This document shows positions 34,713 through 45,496 of a stretch of DNA of 64,000 bases, in pieces; within the stretch, counting starts at the first letter, position 1; each line of letters begins with the position of its first letter. The notes under the pieces are model-generated. The model was not told the DNA's origin, searched no databases, and saw only the letters and a program-made list of their open reading frames with translations. The DNA lies in contig OW799233.1 of NCBI GenBank assembly GCA_941918925.1, positions 131,278,833 to 131,342,832 on the forward strand, read 5' to 3'. The stretch comes from Phyto melanocephala. Its lineage: Eukaryota; Arthropoda; Insecta; Diptera; Rhinophoridae. The translations under genes and the position numbers were made by a program.

Positions 34713-35827
34713 TGTACATATATGCTTGGTACCATAGATTAAGGGAATAATAAATATTTGTGTTTAATATATTTAAAAATATGCCAAAAATTAAACAAAT
34801 CTTTAATATCAATAATTTTTTCTTCTGTTTCTCTTTTTAGGTAAGTGTCAAATTTTATTGTGAAAAACATTTGAAATGTAAAAAGTAATCTCAAGGTAAA
34901 TCTAGTTGTAAGTTGCAGGTTTCTAGACTTGTTTTTTTTTTTAGTGTAACTAGTTTGAATACTCGTTCCTAATACCGTTAATACCTTAAGGCTTAATTTT
35001 ACACAATTCCATTGACCCCCTTTTTAATGTTTTTTTTTCTTCTACTAATAACTCGAAAATAAAGTGTTAAAATAATCACCACATAATTTAATGAATACTT
35101 CAAGTTTGACAGCTTTCACTGGACTTAAAAAACATTGGCTATTGACATGTCTAAAAATAAAAAAAAAAATAAAGAAAACGTTTCGTTTTTTAGAATTCTC
35201 GTAAAAATAAACTAAACAAAACAAAAATCGTAGGCAATTAAAAACAAAAATATAAAGTCATGAAACTTTGAAGTTTCTCTCACTCTTTTTAACACTTTGT
35301 AGTTTAAAAATAAAAGGAAATCTTATGGTAAAATATTTAACACACCATCTAAAACATTTTATCGAAACAAGTATGGATGGAGAAGAATTACTGAAACAAC
35401 TAAAATTCAGTTCATTTGTTGCTAGTTTGTTTTCTGCTTGCAGTTATCGATAGAAGAAAATGAAGGAAAAAAAGCACTTCATGAAATAAAAACTTTACAA
35501 GTGCGTGGGTTCCTAAACTTGTTTAAAAAATGGTTGGTGGTTGGCTCCATTTCAAAGCCCACATCTTTTTGCTACATGGAAAAGTAAAACAAAAATAAAA
35601 TATTTACTTACTCCCAACTTACTAAAATACAAATGATATGCATAATGTGAAAAGATGTGTTAGTTAACGAAACTAGAAATAAATCATATTTACCTGTTTA
35701 TGTTTGAAAATTTTCAGTAAATTTTTATAAATTAAATATTTACTGAACATTTTCTTAACGAAAAATTTTAACCATTTTTTTTTAAAGAAATTTAAACTTA
35801 AATCAAACATTTATTTTTATATGAAAA
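34713..35827. other. A+T-rich stretch, nothing supported
   Basis: No repeat ends or coding-like frame. A 61-codon frame at 35268 has no recognisable features. Confidence 0.5.
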
Positions 35828-36260
35828 ATGGCTGACCCGGCAAACGTTGTTTTGCCATATAAATTATATCTAGGAAATATTTTTTAAATTAAAAATAAAA
35901 CGTAGATCAAGTGCTCTACGGTATGCAGATCTATCTAAGTTTCGAATTGCATCGAAGTTGTTACGTTATTTAGGTGAGGCATTAATTTTTCCATCTAAAT
36001 ATTTAGGACTATGAAAAATAGATGTTGACCGATTCTTAAACGTTTATTTCTGCATTAGCTGGACTATAAATTGTGTACAATGTGAAGAAAAATACTAGAA
36101 ACTATATCGATGTAAGTACATAAATAAAAAAAGTGGGCGTTATAGTAGGTGGGTAAAAAAGTATCCTTTTAAACATATCAGAATCTTAGTTATATTATGT
36201 GAAACTTTCAAGAAGACCGGTTCAGCAGTCTGTTGTCAAAGTTTTTAATGTAGCAGAAAT
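35828..36260 (-). mobile_element. Helitron-like 3' region, minus strand
   Basis: GGCTGACCCGGCAAACGTTG followed by TTTTGCC is, in reverse, a stem-loop (GGCAAA, loop, TTTGCC) and then GGGTCAGCC. This is the layout of the hairpin and tail of many insect Helitrons, which end CTAGT, though here the last bases read CATT. AGTGGGCG near 36131 and CCGGTTCAGCAGTCTG near 36218 are typical of the interiors of such elements. The 5' end is not identified. Confidence 0.55.
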
Positions 36261-37022
36261 CACTTGCTTTACGCTTTTTTGTCAAAGTTAAAAACTTCAC
36301 GCAAAGCGAAGAAGTTTTATGTGATATGGCCTTTATATCAAAATAACGAATACTCCCTCCACACGATGATTCAAAAATATTTTGCGTTAGAAATATTTAT
36401 ATTTGTATTCAAAATTTTTGTATTTTTTCTAAATACTAGCGAGAAAGTAAAAAATATTAACCGATTATAAATAAAAAGTCACAAAAAAAAATTATGAAAA
36501 ATTCATCTTATAAATGAAATGGGATTTTGGTAGATTATTTAGAAGAGAATTTAAAATAATCCATGACTTTAAATCATCATCTGAATTGGGTGTGCAAAAA
36601 ATATATGCTTTTTATAAAATTAATAATATATTTTTGTTAAAGTAACAGTGCACTCGCGATAATATGAACACAGTGTTAAAATCGAAATCAACAGTGTAGT
36701 GGTTAAATTCTGATTTTTATTTATTTGTATTTTGGGAATTTCCCTAGCAGCTTTCTAACATACATGTTATTCTTAGTATGTACTCACATTCAGCTAGAAT
36801 TCATAGTCATTTTTTAAATATTAATTTAACGTAAAAGTTCTAAAACATGCATAATAAGCAGTCTTCAATAAAAAATAGAGATTTAAGAAAATTTATCAAA
36901 ATGTGTGTAACTTATTCAACCAATAAATTTGGAGGGGAAAATCAATAATTAGAATAAAAAAAAAGTTTAGTATTAATTGTCTTAACAACACGTTTATCAG
37001 AATTAAAAAAAAAATATATATA
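36261..37022. other. A+T-rich stretch, nothing supported
   Basis: Chance frames (for example at 36264) and homopolymers only. Confidence 0.5.
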
Positions 37023-37310
37023 TGTGCGACCTTCCTATTGCCCACAATTGAAAAGAAACCGATGTTTTTTGATTATGGGGACAAAAATATCCCTGTCAGC
37101 AGGCTTATGCTAAAAGAAAATCTCAAAATCGGGGACAATATATAGTGTAACAATATTAAAATAGAGACAGAGCTATCCGATGAAGATGGTTATGTGGTAA
37201 AACCGAAAAGAACTTTAAAATGCGGGGAAGATCTTGTAATTAAAAATAAAGCTTTGAAATGGGCTAAAAGTGAAATGATTGAACGACGATATTTGAATGT
37301 ACTCATCTGA
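37023..37310 (+). pseudogene. Coding-like fragment with one internal stop, unidentified
   Basis: A single register runs 96 codons with only one interruption (TAG at 37143-37145) before its terminal TGA at 37308-37310. By chance a stop would be expected every dozen or so codons here. The composition is protein-like: KKPMFFDYGDKNIPVSRLML before the stop, then ELSDEDGYVVKPKRTLKCG and VIKNKALKWAKSEMIERRYL after it. There is no ATG at the beginning, so it would be an internal or terminal exon or part of a larger coding unit. I recognise no family. It could be a decayed host exon or retrocopy, or a transposon-encoded segment. Confidence 0.4.
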
Positions 37311-39835
37311 GTTTTAAAAATCGTTTTAAATATGAACAACATTGAAAAAGTGGACTGGTTTGATTTTAATTAGTTCGTATTATTGCAAGTTCACTGTATT
37401 TTTTTTTTTAAGTTTTGAGTACAGAAATTTGTTATTTTTTTTTAATTTTTAATGTAATATTTACATATTATTTATTGTCTATATAGAAATTTTTTTTTAT
37501 ATAATAAGTAGCTTTTATTAACCATATATGGCCTTATAGGCTCGGTTATGTAAATGAAGAATAAATAAAAAAAAAAGTATTTTTGAAAAATTTCGAAAAC
37601 TAAACTTTGTTTTGATAATATATTCTCACAAAAAAATATTTAGTTTTTTTTTAGCAAAAATCAAGAAAAGATTATATTTAGTTAATTTATAACATTTCGA
37701 ACAGCTTTTGGAGAATTTCGAAAATTCGAACATAATTTCGAAAATTTGTTATTTGTTCAAAAAATTAATTTCTACAATTAAATTATAAATTTCACGCAAA
37801 TTTTACTTTAATAATAATTAAATTAAAAACCTTTTGAAATTTTCGATATTTAAACATTTGTTAAGCTTCAGTTTTATAAAAATATTGATATTATAATTTT
37901 TTTTTATTTATTTTCACTAATCCTAAATCCTTCCAAATTTTTAATACACCCTGTTTGTTTTTAGAAAAACATACATATGTACATACATACATATATGACT
38001 TACTTTAAAATAAATAGAAACTAAAGCAGAAAATATTTACTGTTTTTTGTAATGTTGTACATACATACATTCATAATATGTATTTCCATTAACTCAATGA
38101 CTTACTACTCTCATGTATGGAACATTAAACAAATATTAACTAAAAACAGGTCAATGGGCTGCTGGTATATAAACAATAAAAAAATCTAAGCTACTTAACC
38201 AACAAAAACTTTATTACTCTTCTTCACAGGTGTACATACATATTTACTTTATTCTCCCCCATATTATCTACAGCTATTACGTACGCACACCTAATTTTGT
38301 TAAACCTTTATTATTTTCGGGTTGAAAAATATTCGGTTTAATTTAGGTTTGCCTACTCTATTAACCTCATCATCATTTACAGCGTCATCATCGTTATTAT
38401 CTTTAAATTAATTTGTTTGTCATTCAACCATAACGATTTTGTTGTTGTATTCATACCCACTTGCTGCTGTAGCTATGAAAAGTTGCTGTTGCTGCTTTTA
38501 TATGTTTATCAGGCAGCTACAAAGAAAAAGCTCCAAAAAGTTTTACCTACCATTGATAACACACAACAGCAACAGCAACAACAACAACAAATCATTCAAC
38601 CAAACCATGCAACCAACCAAAAAATGAAAAAAAAAAATAAATTTTAAATACTAGAAACTTTGCTGGTATTAAACTCGAATGTGCATTACTTTAAAGGCAT
38701 TTGAAATGCCTGCTCTTCTTAATATGCACACCAAACTCTAGCTAACGACAGGATGTAGCCCTTGTGAGAGAAACAAGTTTTTTTGTTTTGTTCTAAAATT
38801 TGTTAAGAAATACTGAAGAAATAAACAATTTCGGGAAATTATTACATATAATGAATATTAAATTTTTTACACAGTGCTGCCACTACCTGCTACTTTCAAA
38901 CAAGATCAGCTTTCTTAATGCTGTCATGTAATTTAGTTTACTAAGAGCTGATTTCTGTTTAATACAAAGTTGATACTTGTGAATATCTAAGTGACTTAAT
39001 CTTGACATGTGGCTTGATTTTCTTTTTGTCATATTTTAATATTTTTTTAGCGGTTTTAGGAACTTCTACTTGATTGGCTTAAACTTAAACCCCATGTAGA
39101 TAGAAATTTTTAAAATGTTGTATGAACCTTTGGTTAATCTGTTTAATTCAAAATATACAAAAAAAAAAATATATATTTTTCATTACAACAATTATTTGTC
39201 ACTATAAATTTGACCACCATCTTTAAGCCCTCCTGCTGTTTAAAATGTTTTCCTACACAAGTTATTCCAATTAATTCTAACGTTTTTAGCCTTTTATTTG
39301 AAACTACTTTCACGCTTTTCTACAAAAATAAAAATAAAAAAATAGACAACAAAAAAATAGTTTTCTTTCAAATTTAAATAAGTACAACATACTAGACAGA
39401 TTTCAAAAGCAAACAAATATCCAAAAATTTACATATTTTTCTTATTTATTTGAAACTTGTTAAAAAAATAGGTTACAGCTTTAGCCCCCACTGTAGCATA
39501 CAGGTATTTAAAACAGTTTCTTTTCTTTAAACTTAACAAAATTCATGTTTTTTTCAAAAAAAAAAGTAAAGCGAAATTTTTCTGGTTAAAATTTTGTTAT
39601 ATCATAGATAGCATTATTTTCTATTATTGTATTTGTAGTAAACAATTCTAAAGATTTTTTGTGCATATTTGTAGTTTTTTGTTATTGAAAACGGTGTTTT
39701 TTTAAAGAGGCTGAAAAGTTGGAATTTAACTAAAACAGAGAAAATCGCTTTTAATATCTATTTAAGTGGCTTTATTAATAAGATAATTTTATGGCATTAA
39801 TGTTTAATGGCGAAACCTGGAGGCCTGATTTTTAC
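37311..39835. other. A+T-rich stretch with short microsatellites
   Basis: CATA runs near 37970-38000 and 38058-38075 and a CAA/CAG tract at 38563-38590. No coding or transposon structure supported. Confidence 0.5.
38563..38590. repeat. CAA/CAG trinucleotide tract
   Basis: Nine to ten CAA/CAG units. It reads as polyglutamine in a short frame (38417-38647), but nothing else in that frame looks coding. Confidence 0.9.
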
Positions 39836-39992
39836 ACACCCCTCGCAGTTAATAACGCTGTATTTCTGCGCTAAGTTGTGAAATATTCGCTTCTAATTGG
39901 TAGATTGTGTCCGGTTTATAATGGACCTGGGAACTTTACATATCCTCAGAAAAAACTCCAAATGCGTCAAATCATTTGATCTCGGTTGCCAG
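39836..39992 (-). mobile_element. Tc1/mariner-class transposase C-terminal remnant
   Basis: On the minus strand from 39992 the frame reads WQPRSNDLTHLEFFLRICK, corresponding to the conserved WPxRSPDLTPLDFFLWGxxK block near the C-terminus of Tc1/mariner-class transposases. One in-frame stop follows in the helical tail (IFHNLAQKYSVI). The rest of the gene is not seen. It abuts the LINE remnant to its right. Confidence 0.65.
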
Positions 39993-40189
39993 GTAAAATG
40001 TTTATTTATTTTTTAATTTATAGAAATTATTCGTTCGTCATATGTTTCCCTAAGTTAAATGTAGTACGCGCTGTGTGACGCTGCTGAAACACATGTCTGC
40101 ACTACTAATGTCTTCCATGTCTTAACGTTGAATGCAACGTTCTGACCTTCTTTATTTCATAGGACGAATGGACCATTAATTACAAAGTC

Positions 40190-41290
40190 CCATAAGGCGC
40201 ATGAAACAGTGAGTTTTTCTTGATGTAATATTAATTTCCGTATTCCAGCAGGAACATAGGCTATTTACAAAGAATCTCCAATTATTTCTGTCTAAAGCTA
40301 AATATCTGAGATCGTTAAAAGATTTGCTGGTTTCTTTCAAGATAGTCCTTCGCCAAGTGTTTCGAGGTCGTTCTCGTCTTCGGGAGCCTGGTGGATTCCA
40401 CTCTAGAGATGCGTGACAGATTTCGTCATAGGGCTTTCTGGGCGTGTTATATTTGCGCCTTCTAATTTGGGTGTTGATGTCTATTTGCCTCGTGAGTTAG
40501 AGGAGGTTTTCATTTCAAATTACTTGGGGCCACCAGATCTTAAGTATATCGCGCGGGCATCGGTTAGTAAAAACTTGTAGCATCTGTTTTATTTCAGCAC
40601 TGACTAGCCACGTTTAGGAACTATACAATAGCACAGACTTTACGCATGCGTTATACACTTTGATTTTTGTCGAAGTAGATCGTTCATATAAGCGCCAAAT
40701 GTTGCGTAAACAGGCGAAAGCAGCGCGTGTTTTATTTGTTATGTTTTGAACGTCTTGTACGGCGCCGTCCGTAGGGGTAATTATGCAACCTATATAGCTA
40801 AAGTCGTTGACGTTCTCTATAGCTTCATTGTTTACCTTAATGATGTAAGATGATGTGTAAGATGGTTTAATCGTGCAGGCTTTGGTTTTTGAAACTGCTG
40901 CTGTTGCTGTAGATCATAGTTCATTGATCTTTTCCTGCATATGTTCCTTGAAGCGATTAGAACTATTTCATCAGCATAGTCAAGGTCTTCGAGATGTTAA
41001 TTGACCCTTCACGTGTTTTCTCACCTTCTATAAGCAGTTGATCTTAATATGCAGTCTAATGTCAGCGTGAATAGGAGAGGAGACAAAATGCATCCTTGTT
41101 TTCCACCAGTTTGTATATTAAAAGGTTCGCTAATACTACCGTAGTGCACGACTCTTGCAGATGATCCTACATATTGATGTAAATAATAGTGTTTCGATAA
41201 TGGCTCGAGGATTACTATCACTCCAAATGCGGCAATTATGTTTTTTGTTGTTGACATTGCCATTTTAACAAAGTGTATTTTATCCAATGC
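40190..41290 (-). mobile_element. LINE reverse transcriptase remnant
   Basis: Reading leftward from 41287: ARVVHYGSISEPFNIQTGGK and QGCILSPLLF (about 41068-41140) form the reverse-transcriptase block before the active site. LEDLDYADEIV (about 40960-40990) is the catalytic YADD box with Asp changed to Glu. NDFSYIGC and SVLLYSS-stop-TWLVSAEI (about 40640-40810) form the thumb region. RRRERPRNTWRRTI and LALDRNNWRFFVNSLC (about 40245-40385) form the typical C-terminus. Several frameshifts and stops are present. The motif set resembles LINEs whose endonuclease is of the type at 1-435, so both may be one family. Inactive. Confidence 0.85.
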
Positions 41291-43378
41291 ACGATGAGTT
41301 GGTCGAATTGAAGCTTAATTCTCAAAGAAATTTAAACAATTTGCAAACGTTGCTCGGCGCAAGCGCAAATTAGAAAGGTGGAAAATCTTTCCCTCCTTCA
41401 AACAAAATTTTTTCCTTTTGATTAGCAATAGCTTGGGCAGCAATAAAAAGCGTTTATGTATACATATATTTAAAAAAATTGTGTTTTCTAAAAAGAGAAA
41501 CTTTTGCTAAAACAATAATTATTTAAAAGTTATTGATATATAAAACCGTTTTTTTAATTTTTTCCGAAAATTTATTATAATTTTTTTATAAAAGCCAATG
41601 TTTTTTTTTGACAATTTGCGCGCCGGGCTTTTCTAGTAATAAATAAAACAACTGATGTTAAAAAAAAAATATTGATAAACTGGAAAGTCTCTAAAAGTTT
41701 TTATATATTTAAAATTTTCTATAAATCTAAATTTTTTATGCATTGAAATTACTAAGAGGTTTGACTTTTTTTTCTAAACAGAGTTAGTTTTCTATTGATT
41801 AAAAACATTTTTCTTACTAAAGAATTTAATTAAACTTCTACAATAATCTCTAGCCAATACGATTAAAATTTCGATTAATGCCTTACGGTTGCCACTACTT
41901 TACTAACAATTTCTTTTCTCGACTCTGGATGATTATGACAGATACAAATTTTTATTATCATTATTTTATTGGGAGAAACGATTTAACATTTGGTTATCCA
42001 TATGCAGAGAACACTTAACGAGTTGCCATAGTGTCAAAAGGTGACAAGAAAACAATTACTTTTTTCTATTATTTATGTTATATTTTATTTAAAAGTTAAT
42101 GATAATATAAAAACAATATTAAATCAGGCTCTATTTATTCTCCTTCTTTTCTCCATCTAATCTAGTTTATGTTAAGTTTAACAAACTTTTAACGAAAATA
42201 ACGCCTCATATATTAAAAAGAGTTCATTAACACCCCAGGGTTCTCTTAAAGAAAGTCGTTTTCTATGAAATTCGTTTCAAAAAATGAACGTTCACATGCA
42301 ATTAGACAAGGGCGTTTACAAAATGTACTCCTCTAGATTACAATTGTGCACATGTCAAAATTGGAAATTTTCAAAACTAACAACGATAACATTCAAAACA
42401 AAGAATTTGTTTTTTTACAGGCTTTAAAACTTTGGTTACATGTGTTTTGCATTAATCCATTTATTTTAAGTATTAGACAAACATATAAACATACATATAC
42501 ATACATGTACATATGTATATACATTGAAGAGTCCACAAATTGTAAAGCGAATGCACTGAGAAAACAAATGATGCGTTAGAAACAACCCTTAATAAGGATT
42601 AAGTGCGTTCAAAATAAATTTCGCAAAACTCATCGAACAGCTGTTGAAAATATAGAGCAAATAGGAAAGTAGGGAAAATAAATGAACCAGTAGATAAAGA
42701 TCACTTGAAATGCTTTTGTTACAATAACAAAACACATGCACCATTTTTTTTCCTAACAACTCTTGCTCGTACTCTGTAAACCGCTCACAAGTTTAATTGT
42801 TTTGAGACTGGAAAACCTTAAAAATAACAATAGTGGTGAATTTAATAGTAATTAAAATGTTCTTTTCTTCATTTAGTGAGAGAGATAGTATAGTTTTTGA
42901 TAAGGATAATGTGATAATATGGATAATAAATCAAATGACATTTTGAATGATGCTTTTAAAAATGTGGATTTGTAAAATAATTGTTAATACTAAAACAAGT
43001 TTATGTGCAGCTGCAGTCAAATTAATAGCACTAATATACATAAATATACATACTTAGTTGAAAACTTATTTTAAATGAAGTTATCACATATACATACTAT
43101 ATGTATTTAATGCGCTGAACTGTCTTACACTAAAATTAAATTCGAAATTGATGCAAGACGATTTTTTGATCCACAAAAATGTGAACAAAATCGAAGTGCT
43201 CAATATATCGCTTTCCGATATATAGCCTCCCTTAACAAGATAACAAAAAATTACCTTTAACCTTTCCAATACAAAATCGAGACAATTTGATAACCTTTCA
43301 AATGCGACCCTGCAAAACAACGTAGCCTTAATACTTTTACAGAAAAATTTAAATTAAGTGGGTACAACTTTGTATTTT
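41291..43378. other. A+T-rich stretch, little structure
   Basis: A string shared with the Harbinger-like MITE centre near 42719-42740 and a CATA/GTATATAC run near 42480-42520. Nothing else supported. Confidence 0.45.
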
Positions 43379-43809
43379 TATACCCTTCACAGTGAGTGTA
43401 AGAGTATATGTATATCATTTTCGACCCCATAAATTTTTTTTTTTCTGAAAGCTTATGAATAGGGGAGTTACTTGAGAACTGTATGTTTGTCAGTCTGACC
43501 GTGTGTATGGTGAAATAAATTTTTTGAAGCCCCCAGACATTTTCAAAAGTTACCAAAATATCAGAAATATTCGGAAACAGTTTGGTATTGAAAATCTAGA
43601 CCACCTCGTCTTTTCATACCAATACAAACCGAAAGAACGTAGGTGCGAATCCCAAGACAAAAGAATTTGTTTAAATTTGGTTAAACATACATACATACAA
43701 AAACTCAATTTATAATTTTACGTATTTCAAATTAATGAGATAAATGGTGATACAAACAACTGTTATTGCATGACAACACGGTGTGAAGGGTTTATAAGAT
43801 TCGGCACGG
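43379..43809 (+). mobile_element. Mini-me-like repeat, short copy
   Basis: TATACCCTTCACAGTGAGTG to GGTTTATAAGATTCGGCACG. The terminal hairpin is cut in half (GCACGG then unrelated CATTTCAG). The interior contains a reduced CATA run (43686-43698) at the same place as the long array at 24751. Confidence 0.78.
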
Positions 43810-44039
43810 CATTTCAGTTGGACAATCGTTGCTCTGTTTGGAAATGTTTCCTATTACAATATTCGGAGTTGTCTGTTTAGTAAACAGAATCTTTTTTTAA
43901 CTGGGAGCATAGTGGGGCCAAAAACCTTTTAATTTTTTTTTGCGGATCAATTCATATATAACTTAAATAGTGAGGTTTACTAAATTTTATATGACTAGTT
44001 TTGAGAACAAACTGAATGGCAACACAGAAGTTGCAATGC

Positions 44040-44213
44040 ACTTTATTGTTGGTAAACTCAATGCGTGAAGCTATTACGACTTTGTACATAACTTCTGAGG
44101 CTTAGCATAAATTTTTCCAAAATAATGCTCGTTTGTTCAACCTTTAAAATAAAATTAAAATCTTTGCTTAATTAAGCCCAATTAATAACTTTATGTCCAT
44201 TTAAACTGAGAAT
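44040..44213 (+). repeat. Unclassified dispersed repeat, copy 1
   Basis: Shares with 61421-61613 (opposite orientation) TATTGTTGGTAAACTCAATG, CATAACTTCTGA, TAAAATCTTTGCTTAA and GCCCAATTAATAA in the same order, at roughly 75-80 percent. No terminal repeats or coding frame define it. Confidence 0.7.
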
Positions 44214-44403
44214 ATAAATTTTTTTTGTGCATTTCGAATATTAGCAATAATAATTTCCACAAATATTTTTTACTACAATTTTTTTTTTCAGTTTTCTCTC
44301 ACAATGTTTAATTTTAATGCGTCACTACAAAAGCACCATTACATATTTGATATTAATTTTTTGCTTGGTGATGTTGAATTTTTTGCATTTAAAGCGAGTA
44401 CTT

Positions 44404-44610
44404 TTAGTTTTTACGGTACTTGAACTTTCTTTTAGTGAGTCCTTGAAATTTTAGTCGTTGGCCCTCTTGTGTGGCGTATGAATATGCGAAAAGAAGATCT
44501 AATAGAGATTCTGCATCGACAAAACCTAATTGTTTGTTGTTTTTTTTTGGTCCTGTGAACTTGTTGCTGTCAATGGCGATGGTGCAATGAATTAAGTCTA
44601 TAATAAACAT
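44404..44610 (-). CDS. 68-codon coding-like frame, unidentified
   Basis: The minus-strand frame has fly-like codon use (ACC ATC GCC ATT GAC AGC AAC AAG TTC) and a protein-like sequence: HCTIAIDSNKFTGPKK, then LGFVDAESLLDLLFAYSYAT, then a basic C-terminus (LTKRKFKYRKN). TATTATAG just inside the start could be a splice acceptor, which would make this a terminal exon. No upstream exon is recognised. I cannot assign a family. It could equally be a relic of a mobile element. Confidence 0.27.
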   Translation of the reverse strand: MFIIDLIHCTIAIDSNKFTGPKKNNKQLGFVDAESLLDLLFAYSYATQEGQRLKFQGLTKRKFKYRKN

Positions 44611-44926
44611 GTTCTTCCGACAGGATAGCGTTTCAAACAGAAATTTTTATCATAATTTTATTCCTAAAACAATATTTCTGTGGCAATTAGACAAAACTGC
44701 TTATTTCTAATTTTACAGTTTTTCAGGACAATATTTTTTAATATTGAAGTTGATTTTTCTAAATAGATTTCCCTTGAAATAAAAGTTATTATACGCACTC
44801 CGAACTGTGTTCATTAAATTACATAACCGATACGTATATTTAGTTAAATTGTAAGTTTAAATAAACTATTCTTCGATAATAATATTTGTTATTGTTAATA
44901 TGGGCAATGAGTTTTTACGCTATGAC

Positions 44927-45488
44927 CAGAGTTGCCGTTTTTACTGCGATCGCAGTTTTTCAATGCGATTTGCCCGTCGTCACTGCGTAACTGCGTTTTT
45001 TTAACATCACTGCGTTTTTAAGTTTTTGGTAGTTTTCCTCTTTTTTTGATCAACAACCCCTTAACATGATTTACCTCAAACGTGTTTAACACGTAAGTCT
45101 GTAAAGGCTATAACACAACGAGATAAAATTGTCACCCTGTTAAAAATATAGCAGCTAGATGGCAACATTTTCTGCTGTTACGTTACGTTGCAGTTGACTG
45201 ATTAGGTCTTGAATTAAAATGTCAAAAATCCCGTTAGAAAAACATAAACAAACTATTTCGTGAACAAAATATTTGCTTTTCAGTCCGTTTTATTAATTTT
45301 TATATTGTTTTGAAATGAATGGGTAAGTTGGCGTTTAAAAAAGGGCAAAAAAAGTGTTAAAAAAGTGTAAAAAAATTTCCTTTTCTTGTCCAAACGAAAA
45401 CGACATATTTTTTTTTCTCGTCACTGAGCTTCATTGTGTTTTTTTTGTCGATTTCACTGCGAAAAAAAGTTGGTCGGCGGCAACACTG
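44927..45488. mobile_element. Non-autonomous hAT element with exact 8-bp target duplication
   Basis: Ends CAGAGTTGCCG and CGGCAACACTG are inverted with one mismatch and match the CAGNGTTGCC terminus common in hAT transposons. The flanks carry GCTATGAC at 44919-44926 and 45489-45496, an exact 8-bp duplication as expected for hAT. ACTGCG motifs cluster near both ends (44943, 44980-45022 and 45453), as hAT subterminal binding sites often do. The 562-bp body has no transposase. Confidence 0.92.
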
Positions 45489-45496
45489 GCTATGAC

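Noticed and set aside
38417..38647. 76-codon frame with polyglutamine
   Set aside because: The glutamine run comes from a CAA/CAG microsatellite; the rest is low-complexity and lacks coding-like codon use.
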